Assembly (NCBI GenBank): GCA_902363445.1
Contig: CABJAB010000002.1
Coordinates: 62,001-126,000 of the forward strand
Origin: Lachnospiraceae bacterium
GTDB taxonomy: Bacteria; Bacillota; Clostridia; Lachnospirales; Lachnospiraceae
Length of the DNA stretch: 64,000 nucleotides
Direction: 5' to 3'
Part shown: piece by piece, positions 17,119 to 25,781 of the stretch
How the letters are laid out: each line of letters begins with the position of its first letter
Position numbering within the stretch: the stretch's first letter is position 1
Position numbers and translations under genes: made by a program
The notes under the pieces: model-generated
Database searches by the model: none
The model's input: only the letters and a program-made list of their open reading frames with translations
What the model was told of the DNA's origin: nothing

Positions 17119-17685
17119 ATGGAATGGCTTGGGACCCTGGAGCACGGGATTTTACTTTTTATACAGGAAAACCTGCGGGCCGGCTGGCTTAACGGCTTTA
17201 TGAAAGCAGTCACATCTTTAGGAGATGTGGGTTGGTTTTTTATTGTCCTGGGCATAGCTCTCCTCCTGTATCCGAAGACCAGGAAATATGGACTGTTTGT
17301 GCTGGCGGCACTGGCGCTGGATTTTGTATTTCTCAATCTGGGGCTTAAGAATCTGGTGCAGCGTGCCAGACCCTTCAACCAGTATTCAGATTTGATCCCT
17401 CTGGTAGCGGCGCCGCGGGATTTCTCTTTCCCGTCGGGACATTCCGGGTGCTCTTTCGCGGCGGCCTGCGTGCTTTGCCTGACTTTGCCGAAGGGAAAGA
17501 AAATCTGGGGCTATGCTCTGCTGGCGCTGGCTTTTCTGATCGCATTTTCCAGGCTGTATGTCGGGGTCCATTTCCCGACTGATGTGCTGGCCGGGATGCT
17601 GATAGGCTTTCTCTGCGCGCTGGCGGTGGCTCTGCTCTACCGGAGGCAGCAGCGGAAGACTGCAGAGAACCATAAAAAAGATTAA
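17119..17685 (+). CDS. PAP2-family membrane phosphatase
   Basis: A 188-residue membrane protein with all three PAP2 motifs: K77..R84-P85 (KNLVQRARP), PSGHSG with the catalytic His108, and [12 protein letters not shown] with Arg145, His151 and Asp155. It may be an undecaprenyl-diphosphate phosphatase, recycling the lipid carrier of wall synthesis, or act on phosphatidic acid; sequence alone does not decide. It follows the sigma factor gene by 70 bases and is closed by a terminator. Confidence 0.9.
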   Translation: MEWLGTLEHGILLFIQENLRAGWLNGFMKAVTSLGDVGWFFIVLGIALLLYPKTRKYGLFVLAALALDFVFLNLGLKNLVQRARPFNQYSDLIPLVAAPRDFSFPSGHSGCSFAAACVLCLTLPKGKKIWGYALLALAFLIAFSRLYVGVHFPTDVLAGMLIGFLCALAVALLYRRQQRKTAENHKKD

Positions 17686-17709
17686 GAGAAAAGATTTTTG
17701 AGGATTTGT

Positions 17710-17738
17710 GAGCCGGCTGGTTTAGCCGGCTTTTGTTT
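17710..17738 (+). terminator. Terminator after the PAP2 gene
   Basis: AGCCGGCT-GGTTT-AGCCGGCT followed by TTTGTTTC. Confidence 0.8.
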
Positions 17739-17741
17739 CGG

Positions 17742-17770
17742 TTGACAGAGTAAATGGGGCGGCGTAAAAT
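17742..17770 (+). promoter_or_regulatory. Promoter of the cysteine synthase gene
   Basis: TTGACA (17742-17747), 17 bases, TAAAAT (17765-17770): near consensus. It overlaps a possible upstream start at 17754, which is therefore rejected for the gene. Confidence 0.85.
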
Positions 17771-17816
17771 GGACATGCAGAAAAAAGCAAATAAGGACCT
17801 GAAGCAGGAGGAGAAT

Positions 17817-18749
17817 ATGGGAAGGATTTATCATGGGATTGAAGAGATCACAGGGCATACGCCTCTGCTGGAGATGAGACGCCTTACGGCAGGAGAGGGG
17901 ATAGAAGCTAGAATCCTGGGAAAGCTGGAATATCTGAATCCGGCGGGAAGCGCGAAGGACAGAGTGGCGGTCTCCATGATTGAAAAGGCTGAAGCCGACG
18001 GGCGGCTTTCGCCGGGAGCCGTGATTATTGAGCCGACCAGCGGAAATACGGGAATTGGTCTGGCGGCTTTTGCCGCGGCTAAAGGGTATGAGGCGATAAT
18101 CGTGATGCCGGATACCATGAGTGTGGAACGGCAGAAGCTGATGACGGCCCATGGAGCGAAGCTTGTTTTGACGGAAGGGGCTCTGGGGATGGCGGGAGCC
18201 ATCGCAAAGGCGGAGGAGCTGGCGAAAGAGATTCCCGGCAGCATTGTAGCTGGACAGTTTGTGAATCCGGCCAATTCAAAGGCGCATTATGAGACCACAG
18301 GACCTGAGATATGGGAGGATACTGAGGGCATGGTGGATATTTTCGTGGCTGGGATAGGAACAGGCGGGACGATTACTGGTGCGGGCCGGTATTTGAAGGA
18401 AATGAACCCTGCGGTGAAGGTGGTCGGAGTGGAGCCTGCGGATTCACCGGTCCTGAGCGGCGGACAGGCAGGCCCTCACGGCCTGCAGGGTATCGGAGCC
18501 GGTTTTGTACCGGAGGTTTTGGATACCTCCATATATGACGAGCTGATTTGCGTCACTACGGAAGAGGCCTATGAGGCTTCGAGAGCCATTGCGGCCAGAG
18601 AGGGCATCCTGGTGGGAATCTCTTCAGGAGCAGCGGTCTTTGCTGCCATGGAGCTGGCTAAAAGGCCGGAGAACAGAGGATGCAGCATTGCAGTGCTGCT
18701 GCCGGATTCCGGAGAACGGTATTTGTCTACGAGCCTTTTCGATGAGTGA
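17817..18749 (+). CDS. cysK: Cysteine synthase (O-acetylserine sulfhydrylase)
   Basis: A 310-residue fold-type II PLP enzyme. PLP-binding Lys47 lies in NPAGSAKDRV, the substrate loop is TSGNTGIGLA and the phosphate-binding loop is GTGGTITG. It makes cysteine from O-acetylserine and sulfide. The start follows AGGAGG by six bases. No serine acetyltransferase gene is adjacent. A cysteine- or sulfide-responsive leader was looked for and not seen; transcription should start about 40 bases upstream. Confidence 0.92.
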   Translation: MGRIYHGIEEITGHTPLLEMRRLTAGEGIEARILGKLEYLNPAGSAKDRVAVSMIEKAEADGRLSPGAVIIEPTSGNTGIGLAAFAAAKGYEAIIVMPDTMSVERQKLMTAHGAKLVLTEGALGMAGAIAKAEELAKEIPGSIVAGQFVNPANSKAHYETTGPEIWEDTEGMVDIFVAGIGTGGTITGAGRYLKEMNPAVKVVGVEPADSPVLSGGQAGPHGLQGIGAGFVPEVLDTSIYDELICVTTEEAYEASRAIAAREGILVGISSGAAVFAAMELAKRPENRGCSIAVLLPDSGERYLSTSLFDE

Positions 18750-18831
18750 TCCTGGGGCCCAGGATGAAAGACCGGAGGAATGACGGACCGGAGAAATAAC
18801 AGAATGAGGGAAAAGAGAGGACTTAAAGATC

Positions 18832-19353
18832 ATGTCTTATTGTACGGAATGCGGGACAGAGCTGAAAGAAAGGTTTCTGGAAGATGAAGGGATGGTCCCT
18901 TATTGTGAGACTTGCCGGGCATATCGGTTCCCTACCTATAACGTTGCCATCAGTACCATTGTATACAGCCCAGATTCGGAGAAAATCCTTCTGATAAAGC
19001 AATATGGGAGGGATAAAAACATCCTGGTAGCCGGTTACGTGAACAAAGGAGAGGCGGCAGAGCATGCTCTCGCCAGAGAAGTGAAAGAGGAAATGGGACT
19101 GCATGTGACGGAATGCTGCTTCAATGAGAGCGAGTATTTTGCTAAGAGCAATACGCTGATGCTCAATTTTGCGAGTATCGTGGATTCTGACAATCTGAGC
19201 CATATGACAAAGGAAGTGGACTATGCGGCCTGGTATACGCCGGATGAGGCGAAGGACGCAATCAGTCACGGGAGCCTGGCGGAGAAATTCCTTCTTAGTT
19301 GGCTGGCAAAAAGAAAACGGTATGACAAGGCGTATGATAGCTGCCTGTTTTAA
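18832..19353 (+). CDS. Nudix hydrolase with N-terminal zinc ribbon (NudC-like)
   Basis: A 173-residue protein. Four cysteines (4, 7, 25, 28) form a zinc ribbon, followed by a perfect Nudix box from Gly68 to Leu90 (Glu74, Arg82-Glu83, Glu86-Glu87). This order resembles a short NADH pyrophosphatase. It would hydrolyse a nucleoside diphosphate linked to another group; the substrate is not known. It follows cysK by 82 bases and may be co-transcribed. The terminator expected after it is disrupted (see the direct repeat at 19352). Confidence 0.88.
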   Translation: MSYCTECGTELKERFLEDEGMVPYCETCRAYRFPTYNVAISTIVYSPDSEKILLIKQYGRDKNILVAGYVNKGEAAEHALAREVKEEMGLHVTECCFNESEYFAKSNTLMLNFASIVDSDNLSHMTKEVDYAAWYTPDEAKDAISHGSLAEKFLLSWLAKRKRYDKAYDSCLF

Positions 19354-19371
19354 AAAATGGCTGCGAAAGAG
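19352..19371 (+). repeat. 20-bp direct repeat, left copy
   Basis: AAAAAATGGCTGCGAAAGAG, matching 19 of 20 bases at 21029-21048. It overlaps the stop codon of the Nudix gene and resembles the first arm of a terminator whose second arm is missing here. The two copies flank an AT-rich segment of about 1.66 kb. Confidence 0.65.
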
Positions 19372-19473
19372 GAGTGATTTCTTTTCGGAGGTCAGAACCT
19401 TCCTTTCGGAGTAATTGTGTTTTGTTCTGATAGAAGAAAATTTTATGCCGTAACTGAGAGGGTGTCTACAGTG

Positions 19474-19506
19474 TGAAGGGTACCAATATGGTACCCTTCA
19501 TTGTTT
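19474..19506. terminator. Hairpin terminator at the left side of the AT-rich island
   Basis: TGAAGGGTACC-AATAT-GGTACCCTTCA followed by TTGTTTTC. It is the only clear element between the Nudix gene and the remnant peptidase gene and could stop transcription from the left. Confidence 0.75.
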
Positions 19507-19518
19507 TCGCTTACTTTG

Positions 19519-20396
19519 TTAGTGAACAATTTGAGAACCGTAAGATAGATTGATCTGGATACCGCTACCTCCCCATCCATCATTAACTACAGCATAAGAA
19601 TAGGTTTATTGAAAGATGATACACAACTAAATACAAGCGCAAAGGATGATGATTCTACAGTAGGTTAGTGATTAATGCCTTGTGTTTTTAAATATTTGTA
19701 AATTCCTCCAGCAACATCGACAGGGTTACTGCCACCATACCAGTTGTTGTCGATGTACTGAATCATATGTTGGCACAATGTTACTCCGTTTGAAGTGCTC
19801 AAATTATTAGGGACATAGCTTCCATTTACGTAATTATCATACTATTTCAACCACATAGCAGCAGCCGTTGAGCCACATGTATCACCTGCATTATAATTAT
19901 AGTTTGGTACCGTACCCGAAATCGTTGCCCAACCATTTGCACGTGTAGCTCGGGTTCTTATTTCTTCGTTATAGATAGTTCCTATTTCAATATTATATAA
20001 GTCTTTTATGGAGCCGATAACTTTTCTGGTAGTTAAAGATACTACGGATTGATTCTGCATTGTGTAATAACCAAGTGGCCCTACATAGTAAATGTTATTA
20101 ATATTAGGAGCAGCAGCTATGAATTTATTATTTGATTCCACAGAGAATTCAACTACTACCTTATTTACTAAATCATATATTAGGTATCCTGCGTTTTCAA
20201 AGGGTACATAAAAATAGCGGGATTCACCACTGGCAGATTTTAAATAAACTAATTCATCTTCCTTAAGGGAAACATCATGGATTGCAATTATTTCCTTAAT
20301 TGCAGTAAAATTACCAATGGATGTATCAGATGAAGCTAAAACAAAAGTATTATTAAAACACATTGTAAATATTATAATACAGCAATATATAATTTT
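19519..20396 (-). pseudogene. Decayed secreted papain-like (C39-type) cysteine peptidase gene
   Basis: Reading the minus strand gives a secreted protein remnant. A signal peptide-like hydrophobic segment precedes NTFVLASS (around 20330). About 150 residues of pro-region follow. Next comes a papain/C39-like active-site segment, DTCGSTAAAMWLK, interrupted by TAG at 19842-19844 where a Tyr codon is expected (LKYYD). The same frame continues to GGIYKYLKTQGINH and a TAA at 19665-19667, then to SSFNKPIL. After a frame change it ends in YAVVNDGWGGSGIQ, the typical C-terminal active-site region, with TAA at 19519-19521. The start is also odd: there is no ATG before the signal segment, and the first in-frame ATG (20363) lies inside it. 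At least two stops and one frameshift argue for a dead gene. Confidence 0.8.
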
Positions 20397-20822
20397 TTAC
20401 CTTTTATTTTCATATTCTTCCCCCATTTCAATTAATTTCTTTTGGATTTCGTCAACAATCGTTTCATCTACATAAAACGTTTTGTTTATGATACCGTCAT
20501 AACTTATCACTCCTTTCTTAAAGGTTATACTCCTTTTTTCAATTCCGTCCGTATTGAAAAAACGCAAACGTAATCTCCAGCCGCCTGCTCTTCGACCTAA
20601 AAAATCATAAAAAGCTGTTTTTTTCAAAGTGCTGATTTCATCACATAATTCTGTAATAATATCAGAATCACGTATGTAATATTGTTTGACGTCATATTCT
20701 GAATGAACAATCACAGAAATTTTTTCTATTTGCTCACCAGATAATTTGGGTACATGCCTCATATATACAATAATTAAAAAAACTATTAATAAAGCTGAAA
20801 AAAGTATTAAAATTTTTTTCAT
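20397..20822 (-). CDS. Small secreted or membrane-anchored protein of unknown function
   Basis: A 141-residue protein with a typical N-terminal signal/anchor segment (MKKILILFSALLIVFLI) followed by a polar domain. No family was recognised. It starts after a plausible AGGCGGTGA site, behind a good promoter (20863-20891), and lies immediately upstream of the peptidase remnant in the same frame, separated only by its stop codon. Codon usage is AT-rich, unlike the surrounding genes, which suggests arrival by transfer together with the peptidase gene. It may have been a partner or inhibitor of the peptidase; that is only a guess. Confidence 0.7.
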   Translation of the reverse strand: MKKILILFSALLIVFLIIVYMRHVPKLSGEQIEKISVIVHSEYDVKQYYIRDSDIITELCDEISTLKKTAFYDFLGRRAGGWRLRLRFFNTDGIEKRSITFKKGVISYDGIINKTFYVDETIVDEIQKKLIEMGEEYENKR

Positions 20823-20862
20823 ATTGTCACCGCCTGAACAAATAGACTGATTTTATAGCCAA

Positions 20863-20891
20863 ATTTTAACATATTTAAAATTAATTATCAA
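20863..20891 (-). promoter_or_regulatory. Promoter of the small secreted protein gene
   Basis: On the minus strand, TTGATA (20891-20886), 17 bases, TAAAAT (20868-20863). Confidence 0.7.
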
Positions 20892-21028
20892 TTATGGATT
20901 TATAATAATATATTACAAATATAAAAAGTAAATTACAATGAATTCTGTATAATAAATAGCTATTATTGATGGATACAATCAAATATTTGTTTGAACGATT
21001 TATATTTACTTTTTTCAGCCTAAAAATC

Positions 21029-21064
21029 AAAAAATGGCTGCGGAAGAGATTCCGCAGCCATTTT
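21029..21064 (-). terminator. Terminator of pyrBI, containing the right direct-repeat copy
   Basis: AAAATGGCTGCGGAA and TTCCGCAGCCATTTT form a 15-bp stem with a four-base loop. On the minus strand it is followed by TTGATTTTT. Its first 20 plus-strand bases (21029-21048) are the right copy of the direct repeat seen at 19352-19371. Confidence 0.85.
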
Positions 21065-21068
21065 AGTC

Positions 21069-21491
21069 CTATTTATATTTTTCTTCGCAGTAGGCGCACC
21101 GGTATACCTGGTTTTCCTCATCGGCCAGGAGGAAGATATGGGGCAGCTCCTGCTCAATGGAGGTGATGCAGCGCGGGTTTTTGCATTGGATGACATTGGT
21201 GAGCTTTTTCGGAAGCTTTACTGTCCTTTTTTCCACGATCTTTTCATCCTTGATGATATTGACTGTGATGTTGTGATCGATATATCCGAGTACATCCAGG
21301 TCTACAACATCCAGGCCGCCTTCTATTTTCAGAATATCCTTGCGCCCCATCTTATTGCTCCTTGCATTTTTGATGATGGCCACTTGGCAGTCAAGCTTGT
21401 CCAGCTTCAGATACTTATAAATGTCCATGCTTTTACCGGCCTGGATATGGTCAAGGACGATGCCATTTTTCAATCCGCCTATATTTAACAT
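21069..21491 (-). CDS. pyrI: Aspartate carbamoyltransferase regulatory chain
   Basis: A 140-residue PyrI. The nucleotide-binding domain comes first. The C-terminal zinc domain has Cys103, Cys108, Cys132 and Cys135, the four ligands that hold regulatory and catalytic chains together. It gives allosteric control (CTP inhibition, ATP activation) to aspartate carbamoyltransferase. It follows pyrB by 55 bases in the usual pyrBI order. Confidence 0.95.
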   Translation of the reverse strand: MLNIGGLKNGIVLDHIQAGKSMDIYKYLKLDKLDCQVAIIKNARSNKMGRKDILKIEGGLDVVDLDVLGYIDHNITVNIIKDEKIVEKRTVKLPKKLTNVIQCKNPRCITSIEQELPHIFLLADEENQVYRCAYCEEKYK

Positions 21492-21546
21492 ATATTTTCA
21501 TCCTTTCTATAAAATATAACAGCAGTCAAAATTTCTGCCGGAAGCT

Positions 21547-22470
21547 TCATCCTTCTGCCGAGATGCCGAGCAGAGTGAGGATGAGCGCCATCCGGATATA
21601 GACGCCGTACTGTGCCTGCTGGAAATAAGCGGCTCTGGGGTCGTCGTCCACTTCCACGGAAATCTCATTGACACGGGGGAGCGGATGCAGGATGTTCATA
21701 TCCGGCTTGGCATTTTCAAGCTTTGCTTTATCCAGGATATAGCAGTCTTTCATGCGGATATATTCTTCCTCATTGAAGAACCGTTCCTTCTGGACACGGG
21801 TCATATAAAGGATATCCAGGGACGGCATGGCGGTTTCCAGATCCCGGACTTCTTCATAAGGGATATGGTTGGCGTCCAGTACATTCTCCCGGATATAGCT
21901 GGGAACTCTCAGCTCCTCCGGTGAGATCAGCACAAACCGGATGCCGGCATAGCGGACCAGTGCGTTGATCAGGGAATGGACAGTCCGGCCGAATTTCAGA
22001 TCTCCGCACAGTCCTACGGTCATGTTGTCCAGACGTCCCTTCAGAGAACGGATGGTCAGAAGATCGGTCAGGGTCTGAGTGGGATGCTGGTGTCCGCCGT
22101 CGCCCGCGTTGATCACAGGAATACGGGATTTTGTGGCGGCTACCATGGGCGCGCCCTCTTTAGGATGGCGCATGGCGCAGATGTCCGCGTAGCAGGAGAT
22201 TACGCGTATGGTATCGGAAACGCTTTCTCCCTTTGCGGCTGAACTGGAATCGGCAGAAGAAAAACCAAGAACACTGCCCCCTAGATTAAGCATCGCTGCT
22301 TCAAAGCTTAAACGGGTGCGGGTACTTGGTTCATAAAATAAAGTGGCAAGTTTTTTGCCCTTACAGGCTTCAGAATATTTGACCGGATGGGCTTCGATAT
22401 CGCCAGCCAGATCCATAAGGTGATTCAGCTCGTCTACCGAGAAGTCCAGAGGACTCAGTAAATGTCTCAT
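21547..22470 (-). CDS. pyrB: Aspartate carbamoyltransferase catalytic chain
   Basis: A 307-residue PyrB. It carries STRTR (residues 49-53, carbamoyl-phosphate site), the HPTQ motif around residue 132 and HPLPR near the C-terminus. It makes N-carbamoyl-aspartate, the first committed step of pyrimidine synthesis. The start follows AAGGAGG. The leader of about 30 bases is too short for a PyrR-type attenuator, so control is probably mostly allosteric through PyrI. Confidence 0.96.
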   Translation of the reverse strand: MRHLLSPLDFSVDELNHLMDLAGDIEAHPVKYSEACKGKKLATLFYEPSTRTRLSFEAAMLNLGGSVLGFSSADSSSAAKGESVSDTIRVISCYADICAMRHPKEGAPMVAATKSRIPVINAGDGGHQHPTQTLTDLLTIRSLKGRLDNMTVGLCGDLKFGRTVHSLINALVRYAGIRFVLISPEELRVPSYIRENVLDANHIPYEEVRDLETAMPSLDILYMTRVQKERFFNEEEYIRMKDCYILDKAKLENAKPDMNILHPLPRVNEISVEVDDDPRAAYFQQAQYGVYIRMALILTLLGISAEG

Positions 22471-22502
22471 GTGTGAACATCCTCCTTTTTTTCTTTTGTA
22501 CC

Positions 22503-22569
22503 AGTATATACGAAAACTTCAAAATACGCAATATATTCCATAGACAAATTGAGGTATTTTTTGTAAAGT
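22503..22569. promoter_or_regulatory. Divergent promoters for pyrBI and the VanW-type gene
   Basis: Leftward for pyrB: TTGCGT (22531-22526), 17 bases, TATACT (22508-22503). Rightward: TAGACA (22541-22546), 17 bases, TAAAGT (22564-22569). The two are back to back and do not overlap. Confidence 0.6.
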
Positions 22570-22606
22570 ATAAGTAGGACATAAACGGTGGCTTTGAGAG
22601 GTAAAT

Positions 22607-24022
22607 ATGAAGATTACAGATAAAGAACAGACTCATGATAAAAAAAAGAAAAGTCTGTGGGAGCGGGCCCCGATGCTCTGCATGGTGCTGGCGGCCCTCG
22701 GGGTAGTGGCTCTGGTGATAGGGATTTTCATAGTGAAAAAGACCGTTGAGCACAACCAGATATTGTCTCATTCGGAAACCTTTTATGAAGGGATCTTTGT
22801 GGAGAATATTCCCCTGGATGGGCTTACCATGGACCAGGCCAGAGAAAAGGTGGCCGCCGCGGTGGACGGGCGCTATACCTGGGCGGTCAAGGTGGACTGC
22901 GGAGGGGAATCCTACGATGTGGATAATATTCTCACGCACAATACAGATGAGATCCTGGCAGAGGCTTTCCGCCTGGGGCATGAGGGGACTGACGAGGAAC
23001 GTCTGTCGGATATCACGCTTTTGAAACGGAAGGCCAAGTATTATACGGTATCTGATTCTTACGAAGAGACAGAGCTGGAAAAGGCCGTTGCAAACGTGGC
23101 CGCCCGATATGACGTAGCCGCTAAAAACGCGGCTCTGACCGGATATGATGAAGAAGACGGATTCCAGTATTCGGCGGAGGAATCCGGACGGCAGGTGGAC
23201 CAGGAGGATCTGAAGACCAAACTTCGGGCGGCGTTAGACGTCCAGGATTATGACGCCGTTCTGGCCGGAAAGGTGTCTGAGGTCATTCCGGAGCTCAACC
23301 TGGAGCAGGCAAAGGAAGCCTATACTTGTATTGCGAAGTTCCGCACAGAAGCGAACGTGAACAGTGGAGACCGGGATCATAATGTTAAACTGGCTTCCGA
23401 TACCATCAACAATACGGTTCTGGCGCCGGGAGAAGAATTTTCCATGAACGCCCTGGTAGGCGAGACGAATGAATCTCAGGGATACAGGCAGGCCGCGACC
23501 TACGCTCAGGGGCAGGTGGTGCCGGAGTTCGGCGGAGGCGTGTGCCAGGTATCCTCTACCATATATAACGCGGTCGTAGAATCAGGGCTTAAGACCACCG
23601 AAAGGAACAGCCACAGCATGACGGTTTCTTATGTGAATCTGGGAGAGGACGCGATGATCGCCTATTCCTATTCCGATCTTAAATTCGTCAACAATTCCTC
23701 CGGCAATGTTCTGGTACTGGTAGACGCCGACGGTGCGGAGGTGACCTGTTATATTTACGGGATTCCCGTGCTGGAAGATGGAGTTACCGTGATGATGGAT
23801 TCCAAAATAGAAGAAACGCTTCCGATTCCGGAGCCGGAATATGTGGAGGATGATACCCTGGCGCCGGGAGAAGAAAAATATAAGAGCTGGGGAAAGGAGG
23901 GTTATCGTGTGGTCACCGATCTGGTGGTGATGAAGGACGGAGTGGAGATCAGCCGTGAATTTCTCCATAACAGTACCTATAATCCTCAGACGCCGATAAT
24001 CCGCAGAAACAGCGGAGGCTGA
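22607..24022 (+). CDS. VanW/YoaR-type envelope protein with peptidoglycan-binding domain
   Basis: A 471-residue protein anchored by one N-terminal membrane helix (about residues 22-44), with the rest outside the cell. The middle is a YoaR-type putative peptidoglycan-binding domain (NIPLDGLTMDQA start). The VanW domain follows, with VLAPGEEFSMN, FGGGVCQVSSTIYNA and RNSHSMTVSYV. A short C-terminal extension has a G5-like strand pattern. VanW proteins occur in vancomycin resistance clusters and widely in Clostridia, where their role is still not clear; a part in wall handling is likely. It is monocistronic, with a terminator about 20 bases after the stop. Confidence 0.88.
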   Translation: MKITDKEQTHDKKKKSLWERAPMLCMVLAALGVVALVIGIFIVKKTVEHNQILSHSETFYEGIFVENIPLDGLTMDQAREKVAAAVDGRYTWAVKVDCGGESYDVDNILTHNTDEILAEAFRLGHEGTDEERLSDITLLKRKAKYYTVSDSYEETELEKAVANVAARYDVAAKNAALTGYDEEDGFQYSAEESGRQVDQEDLKTKLRAALDVQDYDAVLAGKVSEVIPELNLEQAKEAYTCIAKFRTEANVNSGDRDHNVKLASDTINNTVLAPGEEFSMNALVGETNESQGYRQAATYAQGQVVPEFGGGVCQVSSTIYNAVVESGLKTTERNSHSMTVSYVNLGEDAMIAYSYSDLKFVNNSSGNVLVLVDADGAEVTCYIYGIPVLEDGVTVMMDSKIEETLPIPEPEYVEDDTLAPGEEKYKSWGKEGYRVVTDLVVMKDGVEISREFLHNSTYNPQTPIIRRNSGG

Positions 24023-24043
24023 TACCGCATATTAAAAGTTTCA

Positions 24044-24070
24044 ATCCCTGCCATATGGCAGGGATCCTTT
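24044..24070 (+). terminator. Terminator after the VanW-type gene
   Basis: ATCCCTGCC-ATAT-GGCAGGGAT followed by CCTTTCTT. The T-run is weak. Confidence 0.7.
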
Positions 24071-24073
24071 CTT

Positions 24074-24177
24074 ATTTCGTAGGAAAGTACGTCCTATGAA
24101 ATAAAAAACCCTCCAGATAAGATGCACATCGGCACGCAAAGTGACTAAGCCCCTCAAAGATTGAGGGGAGGGGGGTT
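24074..24177. repeat. Hairpin-rich intergenic segment
   Basis: Two neighbouring structures. ATTTCGTAGGA (24074-24084) pairs with TCCTATGAAAT (24092-24102). Then CCCTCC (24109-24114) can pair with GGAGGG (24167-24172), enclosing CCCCTC-AAAGATT-GAGGGG. The second overlaps the -35 box of the TetR gene promoter. It could be another mobile palindromic element or a regulatory RNA end; no second copy was seen in the window. Confidence 0.4.
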
Positions 24178-24238
24178 GTAAAAAATAGTCAGTTCTCTAT
24201 AATGGGGATAAAGAAGAAAAATTGACCGATACGGTCAA
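24176..24238 (+). promoter_or_regulatory. Promoter and palindromic operator of the TetR-ABC exporter operon
   Basis: TTGTAA (24176-24181), 16 bases, TATAAT (24198-24203). The palindrome TTGACCG-ATA-CGGTCAA (24222-24238) lies about 12-28 bases after the expected transcription start. A repressor bound there would block the polymerase, so the adjacent TetR-type protein probably represses its own operon. Confidence 0.8.
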
Positions 24239-24270
24239 AAATAGGGAGACAAAGCGGAAGGGAGAGTGCG

Positions 24271-24894
24271 ATGGTAAATGAAAGGTTTGAAAAGCTTCCG
24301 GAGGAAAAGCGGCAGGAGATCGTGAACGCGGCGCTGGAGGTGTTTGCGAGGAACGAATATAAGCATGCTTCCACCGATCTGATAGCGTCAAAGGCCGGGA
24401 TCTCGAAGGGGCTGCTGTTTTATTATTTTAAAAATAAACGGGAACTGTATCTGTATTTGATGGATTATCTGGAAGAAACGGTTACATCCCAGCTGCTGGA
24501 TCCGTATTTTTATGAAATAGATGATTTTTTTGATCTTCTGGAATATGGAGGAGAAAAGAAATGCCAGATCGTCTGCAGGAATCCCTATATGATGGAGTTT
24601 TCCGTCCGGGCTTTTTATTCCACGCACCAGGATATCAAAGAGGATCTGGATGACTACATGCAGGAAAAGACCTCCCATATGTTCCGTCAGTATTTTAAAG
24701 CAGTCGATCTGAATAAATTCCGGGAGGATGTGAATCCGGAGGAAATTCTGCAGATGATGATGTGGATGACGGACGGCTATATGCATCAGCAGATGAATAT
24801 GGGGAAGAACGTGGAACTGGAAGGGCTTATTAAACTGTTCCGCAGTTGGATGGATATGTTCAGGCGGATATCTTATAAAAAGGAGTATCTATGA
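24271..24894 (+). CDS. TetR-family repressor of the adjacent ABC exporter
   Basis: A 207-residue TetR-type protein. The N-terminal helix-turn-helix is AALEVFARNEYKHASTDLIA with SKAGISKGLLFYYFKNK; the C-terminal part is an all-helical ligand domain. It is the first gene of a three-gene operon with an ABC ATPase and permease, overlapping the ATPase gene by four bases (ATGA). The perfect palindrome at 24222-24238 is its likely operator. The likely arrangement is that the exported compound releases the repressor. Confidence 0.9.
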   Translation: MVNERFEKLPEEKRQEIVNAALEVFARNEYKHASTDLIASKAGISKGLLFYYFKNKRELYLYLMDYLEETVTSQLLDPYFYEIDDFFDLLEYGGEKKCQIVCRNPYMMEFSVRAFYSTHQDIKEDLDDYMQEKTSHMFRQYFKAVDLNKFREDVNPEEILQMMMWMTDGYMHQQMNMGKNVELEGLIKLFRSWMDMFRRISYKKEYL

Positions 24895-25781
24895 AAAACA
24901 GGATTGAGGTAGAAAAGATCACGAAGGATTATGGAAGAGGGCGCGGGGTGTTTGATGTGAGCTTTTCTGTCAGTGAGGGAGAGGTATTTGGGTTCCTCGG
25001 ACCGAACGGAGCTGGGAAGACTACGACTATCCGGCAGCTGATGGGGTTTATCCGGGCAGACAAAGGCAGCATCCGGATCGACGGGATGGACTGCTTTGAG
25101 AAACGGGCGGATATTCAGAAGCATCTGGGCTATCTGCCGGGGGAGATTGCTTTTATGGAAGATATGAGCGGAGATGAATTTCTTAAATTCATGGCTCAGA
25201 TGAAAGAAATTAAGGATCTGTCGAGGATGAATCAGCTCAAGGAATGTTTTGAACTGGACGGAAGGGGAAAGATCCGCCGGATGTCCAAAGGGACTAAACA
25301 GAAGATTGGGATCATCTGTGCTTTGATGCAGAGTCCGGAGATTCTCCTTTTGGATGAGCCGACCAGCGGATTGGATCCGTTAATGCAGAACCGGTTTATC
25401 GATATCCTGCTGGAGGAAAAAAAGAAGGGAACCACGATCTTTCTCTCATCCCATATTTTTGAAGAGGTCGAACGCACCTGTGACAGGACCGCATTTATCC
25501 GAAGCGGGGAACTGGTGTCCGTTTCCCGGATGAAGGATATTCAAAAAAGCAGAAAACGGATATTCGAGATAACCTTCCAGAAAGAAGAAGAGAAAACAGA
25601 ATATTTAAAAAAACATGAAGACGCGGCGCCGAAGCGGGAAAACGTGGAAATTTCCGTATCCGGCGGGATGGATGGATTCATAAAGGAGCTGGCCGGCTAT
25701 GAGATAGCGGATGTCCGCATGCGTATGCAGACTCTGGAGGAGATGTTCCTCCACTTCTATGGAGGAGAAGACGATGAATAA
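24891..25781 (+). CDS. ABC exporter ATPase (CcmA/DrrA type)
   Basis: A 296-residue ATPase with Walker A GPNGAGKTTT, signature MSKGTKQK (a lysine in place of the more usual glycine at the end of the LSGGQ-like motif) and Walker B LLLDEPTSGLDP. The C-terminal 80 residues form the extension common in drug and lantibiotic exporters of this class. It overlaps the permease gene by eight bases. Confidence 0.9.
   Translation: MKNRIEVEKITKDYGRGRGVFDVSFSVSEGEVFGFLGPNGAGKTTTIRQLMGFIRADKGSIRIDGMDCFEKRADIQKHLGYLPGEIAFMEDMSGDEFLKFMAQMKEIKDLSRMNQLKECFELDGRGKIRRMSKGTKQKIGIICALMQSPEILLLDEPTSGLDPLMQNRFIDILLEEKKKGTTIFLSSHIFEEVERTCDRTAFIRSGELVSVSRMKDIQKSRKRIFEITFQKEEEKTEYLKKHEDAAPKRENVEISVSGGMDGFIKELAGYEIADVRMRMQTLEEMFLHFYGGEDDE

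Noticed and set aside
17754..17816. A longer N-terminus for cysteine synthase
   Set aside because: The upstream ATG lies between the -35 and -10 boxes of the gene's own promoter, so it would not be in the transcript.
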